Shown here: positions 8,327-17,483 of the stretch, one piece after another
Layout of the letters: each line of letters opens with the position of its first letter
How positions within the stretch are numbered: the stretch's first letter is position 1
DNA from: Schizochytrium sp. TIO01
Lineage: Eukaryota > Sar > Bigyra > Thraustochytrida > Thraustochytriidae
Reading direction: 5' to 3'
Assembly (NCBI GenBank): GCA_004764695.1
Contig: SMSO01000031.1
Coordinates: forward strand, 6,319,261-6,383,260
Length of the DNA stretch: 64,000 nucleotides
Notes under the pieces: generated by a model
Seen by the model: the letters and a program-made list of their open reading frames with translations, nothing else
What the model was told of the DNA's origin: nothing
Database searches by the model: none
Program-made: the position numbers and the translations under genes

Positions 8327-11155
8327 TCACAAGGACTTAAACGCTTCACGTGCTGCCTTGAGCTCCTCGATGTCCACATCCTCAACATCACCATCAAGGA
8401 AGCGCACGCGAAACATTTCCTCAGGCTCCTCCTCCGTAGCGGGCAAGAAGCCTACAACAACAGCAGGACAGAGTACCCCATCGAGGTCGCGTGCTACGGG
8501 CTCAAAAAGAAGTTCATGACCCTCCTTTAGGAAGGTTTCACCATCATCAGAAGTCTCCACGACCTGCTGTTCTTCGGCAATAATAGCTTTCTGCAAAAGC
8601 TCAGCAAGCTCAGCCTTAAGACCCTTGGCAGGAATACCACGCTGAGTGAGCTCAGCCTTGAGTTCGGTCACCTTAAGCAGAGAAGGGATCATGATGCCAC
8701 GGCGCGGGCTGCCAGGTGCTTCTGCAACAGCATCTTCGGAGACATCCTCAGAAGTAGCACCATTCAAAATCAGGCTACGCTGTTCCTCCGGAAGGCCTAC
8801 GAGGAATTTTGCGAGCCGCTCTACCAGCTCCGCTTTCAAACCCTTGGTCTCAAGATCGGCATCCTTAAGCATAGTGCGCAGTTCAGCTACCTTGAAGCCG
8901 TTGCACTGAGTACGCAAGGCCGCGAACTCCTCTGACTCCTCTTCGACCTCTTCCGCTTCACCAGCTCCAAGGAGTTCCTCCTCCTCCTCACCGTGGTTAG
9001 CGTTGTGCTCACTTGGCTCAGGGGCCTTCTTGACACTTGCCTCAGCAATGCGCATAGACTTGCGGCGAGCAGGTGGGGCAGCAGCGCGGGGCTCCTCATC
9101 GGCACTCACATCCTCATCATCTTCGGAAGCAGATTCCATCGCAGCACTCTCCTCATCATCTTCGATCTCGAGAGCGCGCTCCTGCATTTTCTCAAATGCA
9201 GATGGGTCCTTGGTCAAAGGAGACGGTGCTTGAAAAGATGCTTCAACCTTCTGGCAAGCCTCCTCTTCTTCCTGAACTTCACCTTCGATTACGGTGTTCT
9301 CAAGTTGGTTGGCAAGCGCAGCCATCACATCGGTATCCTCAGCTTCGCTAACCTCGGCCTCGATATGGGACTCCTGGAGGTGCTCCTCTTCTTCCTCACC
9401 TTCATCGTCAACTTCTTCGTCATTAGCCTTTACAGGAGTGGTTACCTTGAGGGATACGACATCATCGACCTCATCGTTGTTATCACCCTCACACTCGGAG
9501 TCAAGCATCTCCTCCTGGTCGTCACCATGGGACACGGTCGAAGCTCCATCAGACTCGTCACCGTCGCGCTCGTAGTCGGAGTACGTCCAGTGCACAGCGA
9601 CGCTTGTGGCAGCGGAGTGTGGCGTGTCGGAAGGCGTGTCGAAGACCTTGTGGGTGCCCTCGAACCGGGTCTGCTGCTTAGGAGTTCTGCAAGCCTCCTC
9701 CTCGTCAAGCTCTTCTTCCTCCTCCTCGTCATAGTTCTCGACATAGTCGCCCTCATATCCAGTCTCCTGCTCCTCTTGCGTGGTCATCAATTCATCCTGA
9801 AGGGTTGCGGACCGAAGGCGCTGCGTGAGCTCATCAATAGACCAGTCAGCGTACTTGTCAACATTGTAGCCGCACGCCTTAAGCTGGGCCTCAATATCAG
9901 CGCGCGATGGAGATGCAGCAGAGTTCACGAGCTCATCCTCATCCTCGTCCTCAAAATCATCATCGTCCAAAAGCTCATCATCATCTTCGTGATCGTCAGA
10001 GTGCATGCTGCCGGCAGCAGATGATTCAAGGTCATCGTCATCATCCGCGAGCTTGTTGAGGTCGAGTGGTGTGGCAGCAGCTCCGCTTTTCCGGGACTTG
10101 AAGAACTTTGCAGCAGATGCCGGAAGGCCTGTAAAACGCTCTTCTTCAATATCCTTACGCAGGGGTGTAGCCAATACCTTCTTCACTTCGGGCTTTTCAA
10201 CAGGCTTCGCGTTACGAATCTCTTCGCGAATGGGCGTGCTAAGGGCGCTCTTCTTCTTGGAAAAGATATCCTGCTGCTTGCTGGTATCTCGAGCCTCGAT
10301 GGCTTCACGCATGGGAGTTGCCAGTGCGGTTTTCTTGGACTCGCCAGCTCTGCTTTTCTGGTCCTGTGTCTTGGCTTGATTGTTGTTACTCTTCTTGCTC
10401 TGCTGCTCTTGGTCTTGGCCGCTCTTGCGAATTGGCGTTGGCAATGCGGATGATGGACTTTCGTTCTCCTCGTTCTCGGACTTGTTTTTCTGGTTCACAA
10501 GGGCCTTGCGAATCGGTGTCGGCAGGGCGCGACTATTCTTGGCCTTGGCCTTAGATGCCGACTTGGTCTTACCAGGCGTGCTCTTGAGTGCTCCAAAGAT
10601 GTCATCGACCATCTTGCTCACCTCATTGGCCTTCTCACTCATTTCCTCGATGGTCCTGGCTTCACCTCGGTTCTGGTTTTGGTTCTTTTCCTTGAGAGCG
10701 GACCTGCTATTGGGCGTCTTCAGCTGCTTGGACTGTTTGGACTTCACGCTCACGACCTGGTTGATGTTTTGCGAAAAGTGCTGCGAACTGACCCACTTGA
10801 ACCTGCGGTCCGCGATGGTAATGACATCGCCAGACTTGAGCACGGTCTCATCATCGACGACGCTGCTGTTGACCATGGTCATGTTCTTCTTGGTGAGGTT
10901 CTGCATAGAGATGTTGCCGTTCTCGTCGAGGCAGATGAAGGCGTGCTTGCGAGACACGTAAGGAAGCCCAATGCGAATGTCACAGTCGTCAGTGCGACCG
11001 ATGAGGGCCTTGCCGTAAAACGGAAGGCGATCTCCCTCGTCACCGTTCCTGTCGATGACAACAATCTCTCCGTACATAAGCTCGCCAGTGGCATCTTCAT
11101 CACGAAGCGAAGACTTCGCTGGGGTGGCCATTGCACGCTGCATCGTCTGCGACAT
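8327..11155 (-). CDS. Ki-67-like FHA protein with CDK-site array, SAP motifs and C-terminal Tudor-like fold
   Basis: The product is 942 residues from the ATG at 11155 (MSQTMQ). An FHA phosphopeptide-binding domain spans about 48-121. Key residues are visible: Gly53-Arg54 (LIGRTDDCDIRI), Ser68-Arg-Lys-His71 and the following Asn-rich turn, ending GDVITIADRRFKW. This is close to the FHA domain of Ki-67. Between 213 and 335 are five copies of [A/V]-L-x-T-P-[I/M/L]-R-[K/E] (Thr213, 240, 280, 307, 330), each a full CDK consensus. The middle is very acidic. SAP-type DNA-binding helix pairs lie near 752-781 and 828-855, with a possible third near 415-447. Residues 875-940 (GHELLFEP, FRVRFLDGDVEDVDIEEL) look Tudor-like. 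A role on chromatin, probably mitotic, is inferred. Exact orthology is unproven. Confidence 0.8.
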   Translation of the reverse strand: MSQTMQRAMATPAKSSLRDEDATGELMYGEIVVIDRNGDEGDRLPFYGKALIGRTDDCDIRIGLPYVSRKHAFICLDENGNISMQNLTKKNMTMVNSSVVDDETVLKSGDVITIADRRFKWVSSQHFSQNINQVVSVKSKQSKQLKTPNSRSALKEKNQNQNRGEARTIEEMSEKANEVSKMVDDIFGALKSTPGKTKSASKAKAKNSRALPTPIRKALVNQKNKSENEENESPSSALPTPIRKSGQDQEQQSKKSNNNQAKTQDQKSRAGESKKTALATPMREAIEARDTSKQQDIFSKKKSALSTPIREEIRNAKPVEKPEVKKVLATPLRKDIEEERFTGLPASAAKFFKSRKSGAAATPLDLNKLADDDDDLESSAAGSMHSDDHEDDDELLDDDDFEDEDEDELVNSAASPSRADIEAQLKACGYNVDKYADWSIDELTQRLRSATLQDELMTTQEEQETGYEGDYVENYDEEEEEELDEEEACRTPKQQTRFEGTHKVFDTPSDTPHSAATSVAVHWTYSDYERDGDESDGASTVSHGDDQEEMLDSECEGDNNDEVDDVVSLKVTTPVKANDEEVDDEGEEEEEHLQESHIEAEVSEAEDTDVMAALANQLENTVIEGEVQEEEEACQKVEASFQAPSPLTKDPSAFEKMQERALEIEDDEESAAMESASEDDEDVSADEEPRAAAPPARRKSMRIAEASVKKAPEPSEHNANHGEEEEELLGAGEAEEVEEESEEFAALRTQCNGFKVAELRTMLKDADLETKGLKAELVERLAKFLVGLPEEQRSLILNGATSEDVSEDAVAEAPGSPRRGIMIPSLLKVTELKAELTQRGIPAKGLKAELAELLQKAIIAEEQQVVETSDDGETFLKEGHELLFEPVARDLDGVLCPAVVVGFLPATEEEPEEMFRVRFLDGDVEDVDIEELKAAREAFKSL

Positions 11156-13075
11156 TTTTGGCTTCTCTATTCCGTAGTTGTTTTTGCTTTGATGCCAAAT
11201 CAACGTTGAGCTTCGTGCGCTAAAGAGTGCGTAACCGCCACAAATATAAACTTCAAACGGCGGCTTCGGTTGCAAACTTTTAGCACAAGTTGCACTGGGT
11301 GCTTCTTGTAAAACCGAAGGTTTATTCTTTTGGGAACGCTGCCAAGAACCTTGCAGATCGCAAGCTGCCTCGCGTCAAACTTGCGAGTCTTGCGCTGGTT
11401 GATCCCCGCGCCTTTTCGAGCTTTTCTTCACGTTTACGTCGCCTCCAGCGACACAAACGCTTCTCAAGTCTAGACCTTTTCTCTGGAAACCAGTTGCGAG
11501 TTTGGTTTCACAATCTTCGCTGCCTTACTGTCTGGTCCCATATTCCCTTCATCTTCAGCCTAGTGCATTCTCTAGGACCCCACTAGCCCTCGCTATCAGT
11601 TTCCCTCAATTTACTCTATCTCCGTTATCCATGACCACGCGGAAAACCGCCCGCCTCAATGCACCTTAAACTGCCCTCGCTCCTCCTTACGCGCTATAGA
11701 CGCAATATAGAAAAGACTTACGTTATTCCCCCTTTCTGAAATTGACCTCTTTAAGCGCGGTCGTGATGCTACGATCATAAATGTTGTGATATGATATTGC
11801 GGGGCCACACGAAGATAATGGCGTATATCGAGCGCTGGAGCTGAGGTTAAGGTGGGACACATCGCGCTGGTAGCACGGCGGAGACCAAGCATTGCACATC
11901 TGGAGCCAAAGTCATGAAGAGTGAGAATCATAAATGCGAGACCCAAGCGATGGGAGCGACGCTGATATATAGGTGTAGAAGATGGGCGTTTTGTATGTTC
12001 TAGATTGCAACGTTTGGTGACGCTGCGAGTTCTTTCCACATGTGTAGAATCTCTTTGAAGTCAAAGTGGGATTGGCGTGTTTTGCATCTTGCAATTGATC
12101 ACCAAATCAAATTATTGAAGAGCTGGTGCATTATGAAACTTCACGTTATGCTCACGATAACGCGGTGACAGAAACGTCTACTCGAAGCCTTCAGTTTGTG
12201 TTCCACATCTGTCATGCCATATGTGATTCCATGCCATTTTATAATACTCAGTCTCATATTTTGCTTTAGGATAATGTTTATACGCGTATAATATGCAGGG
12301 CGAATATTTTAGTTTGTTTTAATTTTTAATTTTTTTAAATTAAAATTAAAATAAATTATAAGGAGAAAATCTATTTTGTTTTAATTTAGAAAATTAAAAC
12401 AAAATACCTTTGTTACCTATATATACATATACGTATGTACAGAATGAGAATCTTGAGGACTCTGGATTGCCAAGCTGATCGAACGAGCTGTACAAGCGTA
12501 AGATTCACCTCCTCTGCAACACCAAAGCCCAGAGAGAAAGAAAAAACAATATCGCCACACTGATATGCACCCTTTGAGGAAAATTAAGAAAACAGGTGTT
12601 AAATATCTCTGTGTTGCTTAGACCGGGATATTTGTCTAATCAGGGACGCTAGAGAACGTGTGCGTCCTGGCCCATTTGAAGACGAACTCTTGGCAAAACT
12701 CGAACTGCACCACTCTGACTCCGGTTGTGCATGCTAGCTGGAGACCGAGAGAGGAGTTTTAGTTTTGGGGGTATAGCTTTGCTTGTGTTGGAGTTGTTTA
12801 CGCTCGTATCTGCTTGCAGTCAGGATCAGCAATCGGAGCGCATCAAGATCCAGTTCTTGCTCAGTACCTGGTACATCCTTGTTTCCCCCCCCCAGAACTC
12901 GGACACCCTTACTGGTTGACACGCGTGCTTAGAACTTGTCTTGGCTGACGGCGGGTAAAAAGAAGCAATTGTTCTGACCAAGTCTTTTCACTGGCATTCC
13001 TTGCTGACTGCGAAGTCTCTTGTTCTTGTTCGGGTTAAAGGTTCTTTGATTTTCATTGCAAAACTGAGGGACACA
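11156..13075. other. Divergent intergenic region
   Basis: About 1.9 kb lies between the FHA/SAP start and the next gene. The part next to the FHA gene (11160-11600) is of gene-like composition and open in short frames without a recognisable product. 12290-12420 is almost pure AT and holds a long hairpin (listed separately). A C9 run lies near 12885-12893. The 5' leader of the 13076 gene stays open upstream but lacks an ATG. No RNA gene recognised. Confidence 0.45.
12372..12406. repeat. 16-bp perfect inverted repeat with 3-nt loop
   Basis: TATTTTGTTTTAATTT at 12372-12387 is followed by AGA and then its exact reverse complement at 12391-12406. A second, near-perfect AT hairpin lies just upstream (about 12318-12355). 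The element is in the spacer, not near a stop codon. Confidence 0.9.
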
Positions 13076-14671
13076 ATGGATCTTAGCTTACAATATGGAA
13101 ACTCGGAAAACGAGGCAATGTATAATTCTATGCAACCCAGCGGAGATAAACAGAGTACACATAAGAACAATGTCAAAGAGGCTTTCCCAATGAACATCGT
13201 TTCATCATCTGCAGAATTGCTTGTAGAACAAAGCATTCTAGAACTACGGGACAAGCTGAGCGCCTTGGAATGCCCTGAAGCACTTCGTAGCGAGGACGGC
13301 TGTAAACAATTTATCTTGGAGTGTCTTTTACATGGTTCACCCCAAGAAAAACAACCTGATCGTGATAGTTGCTTAGTTTTTGATAAGGAAGACATTGCGA
13401 CCGTGGACCCAGCTTGTCTTCAAATACTCTGTGCAGAGATTGCCACAGAAGGTTTCAAGCCATTTTCTGAGCTTGCTTCAGAGCTTGGAGTTGCAGCAAA
13501 TTGTATGGGTTCCAAAATCACCGCGCACGAAAAAAATGTACTGGAAAGCTTCCTGCGAGACGAGAAGAGTAGCCATGGAAAGCGTGGGTTGGAGCGATTT
13601 GCAGGTGAGCTGACTGGTAAGTTTGTAGATATGATCGAGCACCTTCTTAAGAGCTGCATGACCTTAGACGAAGAACATATCCTTCATCAGTTTCAAAATC
13701 GATGGCTGCGTCTTGCAGGCTCGCCATGGTTTGCACATCTTTGGGGTCTATGCGTAGCTGAGGCAAACGGATCACTGGGCCGCGAGGAGGTCCTCGAGCG
13801 TCTAGAGCTATTGTCACGTGACAGCTCGCGCCAGAATGAACCTCATACCAAGATCATTGATGCAATTGGAGCTTTACCTGAAGCAGAAGATCATATTCCA
13901 GCTGATGAGCGTCGACTGTGCGCTACGTTGGCTTGCCAATGGAAAGTTATGTTTCTTCACGCTCAAGAACAACGTCACACCTTTCTCACAGAAATGCTGC
14001 CACTCAAGGATCCCCCCGCAAGTTTACATTGCCGTGAGGTTGTTTTCCAAGAAGAAGTTGTACTTTATCATTTAGCAGGCTTTTTTATTCGCCAATATTG
14101 CCGGCTTGTTGGTGAGGTCCCCAATACAAGCAAACAAGTCGAATGGCTTCTTGTGAGTTTAGGCCGCATTGCTGATATCGACGCGGATAACGCAGATAAT
14201 ATGATACAGGATGTCATCCATCAGATTCGCTCGAACGAAAGTCATGACACAGCCGACCCCTTGATGAAGACAACGGGGCTCCTTGCCAACGAAGACAACC
14301 TAAAAACTCAAGTTTTATTTGCACATGCTCGTGAGTATGTGGGACAGCAACAACAACTTATTCATCCGTCTAAGCCAGTACTCGCATATATGAGCGCTTT
14401 AGAATCGAAAGTGCGCAGCTGGATCTGTGTGGGCCAGATAGTCCACAGCAATGTCATTGCTCGAGCGGAAGCAGCTCTCGAAAGTGATGACGACCTTTTG
14501 TATCTCTTGTCATGTGCCTTGGTAGAGCACGTGAGATTCTCTGAGGAGGAGAACTCAATCTTCACTCATCAGGACTCCATTTTACACGTGCACTCTGTCT
14601 TTGTGCAAATCGCGACTGAAATCAGGCTCCGTCGGCATCTCAACGGCCGGGCTGTACCGATGCAGTCATAA
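13076..14671 (+). CDS. Unidentified 531-residue protein
   Basis: The first ATG of the open frame is at 13076 (MDLSLQYG). I do not recognise a domain. The protein is mostly helical in character, with balanced charge, regular Leu spacing and several Cys and Trp residues: FQNRWLRLAGSPWFAHLWGLC near 220-240, WKVMFLHAQEQRHTFLTEML near 303-322, and VVLYHLAGFFIRQYCRL near 340-356. That last segment faintly recalls the terminal LxYLAGYVxRK motif of some domesticated transposases, but nothing else supports that. There is no signal peptide, membrane segment or low-complexity tract beyond the first 40 residues. Codon use matches neighbouring genes and the frame is long and uninterrupted, so it is very likely a real gene. 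Function unknown. Confidence 0.7.
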   Translation: MDLSLQYGNSENEAMYNSMQPSGDKQSTHKNNVKEAFPMNIVSSSAELLVEQSILELRDKLSALECPEALRSEDGCKQFILECLLHGSPQEKQPDRDSCLVFDKEDIATVDPACLQILCAEIATEGFKPFSELASELGVAANCMGSKITAHEKNVLESFLRDEKSSHGKRGLERFAGELTGKFVDMIEHLLKSCMTLDEEHILHQFQNRWLRLAGSPWFAHLWGLCVAEANGSLGREEVLERLELLSRDSSRQNEPHTKIIDAIGALPEAEDHIPADERRLCATLACQWKVMFLHAQEQRHTFLTEMLPLKDPPASLHCREVVFQEEVVLYHLAGFFIRQYCRLVGEVPNTSKQVEWLLVSLGRIADIDADNADNMIQDVIHQIRSNESHDTADPLMKTTGLLANEDNLKTQVLFAHAREYVGQQQQLIHPSKPVLAYMSALESKVRSWICVGQIVHSNVIARAEAALESDDDLLYLLSCALVEHVRFSEEENSIFTHQDSILHVHSVFVQIATEIRLRRHLNGRAVPMQS

Positions 14672-14973
14672 AGAGGCAATTTACACCCTGTATATAGCAA
14701 GCACATCAGTGCAGTGCATAGAGTCGTATCTGTCCCGAGTTTGTCAAACTTATTATAACAGCATAATCCTTGTCCATTTTGGCTCCACTTCTCGCTTGCA
14801 TTCTCGCCAACTTAGTATTGCAATACCTTCACCGGCACGTATGCGCAATTCATTTGTCGGGTCTCCACTGCCAGCCAGAGTAGTTGTCCTCAAGTCAAAC
14901 TTCACAAAAGACGCATGGCCGAATCATCAGCTCTGCCAAGATCAGGCACGCGGTCCCACACGTGAATCCTGGC

Positions 14974-15010
14974 CTCGCCGGTGGTCTTGGAGACCCGGCG
15001 AGCTTTTTTT
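14974..15010 (+). terminator. GC-rich hairpin followed by T7: possible Pol III-type end
   Basis: CTCGCCGG at 14974-14981 pairs perfectly with CCGGCGAG at 14995-15002 across a 13-nt loop. One C and then seven T's follow at 15004-15010. In a eukaryote a run of T's after a stable stem is the form of an RNA polymerase III transcript end. I could not identify a small RNA upstream, so this is a structural observation only. Confidence 0.35.
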
Positions 15011-16011
15011 GTGCGTCATCCTCAAGGTATCGAATTGGCCCTGGAATTGCCTGCCTTTAAGGCGTCTCAATCCTAACCACCGCCTGCTTTCGTTAAGCTT
15101 AATAGGCCTGTTCTCGCTCGGTCGCATCGCCGTGCATATGCACCACGTACACCTTCATAGGCGGGTCTCGGCGGTTGGGCCCCTTAGTTTAAGGCGGTCT
15201 CATCTAACCACGGGCACGTACGATGAGAGTGCTTTTATTGATCTATAATGAATAAATAACAAATAATCAATCAGCAATCAATCGCTGAGGGGTGTGCCTT
15301 CCAACGCTCGCTCGATTCCCTCAACGTTCGGCGCTGATCGGTCTGCGTCTGCCGACTTCCGAGGGAGCGTCCAAAGCGTGTCGGCACGAGAGCCGCCCTT
15401 CAGCAGCTCGTTAGAAAGAAAGAAGCGGCGCCTTCGACTTTCCGCAACAGTTCTCATGAAGAATAATAGACAGTTAAAAGTGCGCACACAGAACCTTTTA
15501 ATTCAATCAACTGTAAAACAAACGAACTAATAACAGAGAATGTGCGATATGATGATACATAAGCACACATGTTCCATCTCATTTTATTCTAGCCAAGAGA
15601 TCGATCGCCCTCGAAACTGAGCACGCGAGCCCACGCTTCTTCACGAGACGGTCTTCTTTGGGACCCGCGTGGCTATAGATCTGTGTGTATGCGTGTCTGT
15701 GTTTATACACATATGTTTGTTCTCAAGCTCGAGGTGGCTGGCTCACTCAGTCAGGATTCCGCTTTCTTGGAATTGATTGCCATTCTCAGAACAGGAGATT
15801 GATCGATCGATCAGCCAATCAGTTCTTCAAGATGGTCTGAAGAGCACCAGCGACCGGAGAGACCCAGTTCTAGAAACGCGTTGGCAGTTGGCGTCGAGGG
15901 CCTATTTCTTCGAGTGAGTGAGTGGAGTGCCTCACGCCGTTATCCACGCAGGAGAACCCGAACTTGGACCTGAGTTTAGTGCCGCACAAAACGGAAATAA
16001 AGTTCATAAAT

Positions 16012-16122
16012 TTATAAGTTAATGAATGTTTATCTAACTAACTCACTAACTTAATAAATAAAGTTCATAAATAAATAAATAAATAAAGTTCATAAATAAA
16101 GTTCATAAATAAATAAAGTTCA

Positions 16123-16157
<35 letters not shown>

Positions 16158-16200
16158 ATGAATGAATGAATGAATGAATGAATGAATGAATGAATGAAAA
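16012..16200. repeat. Composite microsatellite, AAAT then GAAT units
   Basis: Interrupted AAAT and AAATAAAGTTCAT units from about 16012 lead into an uninterrupted (AAAT)n and then (GAAT)n array ending near 16200. It is simple-sequence DNA in the reductase upstream spacer. Confidence 0.9.
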
Positions 16201-16674
16201 TAACAGTATAATGCATAACACAACTAAATCAGCAGCCTTGAAACAAGAGCATTCGAAAGGATGCAATCAATCCAAGACTTCGGTTCATGGCGCACAAACT
16301 CCCCAAAGCCTCTGCGGCGCTTTCATTCGTCAACAGCCTCTGTTCGTGGAGGTGTACTTCGTCTCTCACAGTCTTTCGAAAGAGAGATATTTAGCGAAAA
16401 CGAGAATGAGCTTTGAAGAGAGCGGTGGTTAGGTTAGTTATAAACTAATGAACGAATAGATAGATAGATATAAACAGATGAATGAAGAGGTACAGGGCAT
16501 TACATTTTCATCTGCGAAAACCCGAACGAGTTCTCGAGATCGCAGCGGCAAATTGAGCCTCTCGGACCGAAGACTGACTGGGCTGCCGCGAGCCTGCTCT
16601 GCCCCTCCCTTTGTCTGTCCCAGTTTTGGCTCTTGAGCGAGTGAGTGAATGAATGAGTTCATGATGTAAAAGCT

Positions 16675-16729
16675 TGTTTGTTTGTTTGTTTGTTTGTTTG
16701 TTTGTGTTTGTTTGTTTGTTTGTTTGTTC
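16675..16729. repeat. (GTTT)n microsatellite
   Basis: About thirteen GTTT units run from 16675 to 16729, with one interruption (GTGTTTG) near 16704. The tract is simple-sequence DNA in the reductase upstream spacer. Confidence 0.9.
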
Positions 16730-17410
16730 AAAGGAGCCTTGCCTAACCACCATCAAACTGGTAGTATTAACCCTATGTGTGGGCTAGTCGAGCTCGGTGG
16801 TTAGGTTGTTATCAATAAAATGATTTTCCTTTCAACTCCTAAAATAACAATCAAATAAACCTCTCTTAGGATAAGTATGGTTTCCGAGCTCTATATGAAA
16901 ATAAGCAGAAAACAAACAAAGAAAAGAGAAACTCGTTGATCTATCTATGACATCATATGCCGATCTTGGAAAGCTCTTCAAAAGTTAGAGAAAGAGAACT
17001 CTTGTCTGAGTTTTCAAAAGAGTTTTAAGAATTTGAGATATTAGCGCCTAATATAGAGAGAAGTGGTGGTTAGGTTGGAGGGAAAGGAAAGGAAGCGGTG
17101 GTAGGGTCCACATAAGGTATAATGTAGGATCTGCCTAACTACCTGGACATGAAATAAGAGTTTTAAAAAGAACAATTGATCGATTTGGACTCGAGTTCGA
17201 TTGGAGCAGCAGAACCTTTGGCAGCAAACCCAAAACCGCGACAGGTCGCCTTGCACGCAAGGCACCGAGCGGCAACAGCGCATAGCGAAGGCGAGCGAGG
17301 TTGCGACGTTACGTCGCCTGCGAAAGGCTTCTTTCCAAGCGAAAGGAGCTACTGTATTGAGACTTGCTCGAGCGTCGCGAAGACCGACCGAGCAAAGGTT
17401 AACCGACTAA

Positions 17411-17436
17411 CTAACGACCACCGAAGCGGTCGTTAG
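17411..17436 (+). promoter_or_regulatory. 9-bp hairpin just upstream of the ribonucleotide reductase start
   Basis: CTAACGACC at 17411-17419 and GGTCGTTAG at 17428-17436 are exact reverse complements around the loop ACCGAAGC. The element ends 47 nt before the ATG at 17484, so it probably lies in the 5' leader or core promoter. The arm resembles the GGTGGTTAGG word repeated upstream. A regulatory role is inference. Confidence 0.45.
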
Positions 17437-17483
17437 ATATATATTGTTCAATCGATCAAACTAAGATCACTGATCTATTCAAG

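Larger units (their letters stand above)
14672..17483. promoter_or_regulatory. 2.8-kb upstream region of ribonucleotide reductase, repeat-rich
   Basis: No gene is apparent in this long spacer. It contains a hairpin followed by seven T's (14974-15010), a composite microsatellite, a GTTT tract, repeated GGTGGTTAGG words on both strands and a 9-bp hairpin in the probable 5' leader of the reductase gene. 14820-15230 and 17170-17400 have gene-like base composition but no recognisable coding product. Confidence 0.5.

Noticed and set aside
8993-10024. Long antisense frame across the FHA/SAP gene
   Set aside because: A shadow produced by the Glu/Asp-rich codons of the real gene; it reads as hydrophobic Leu/Val runs.
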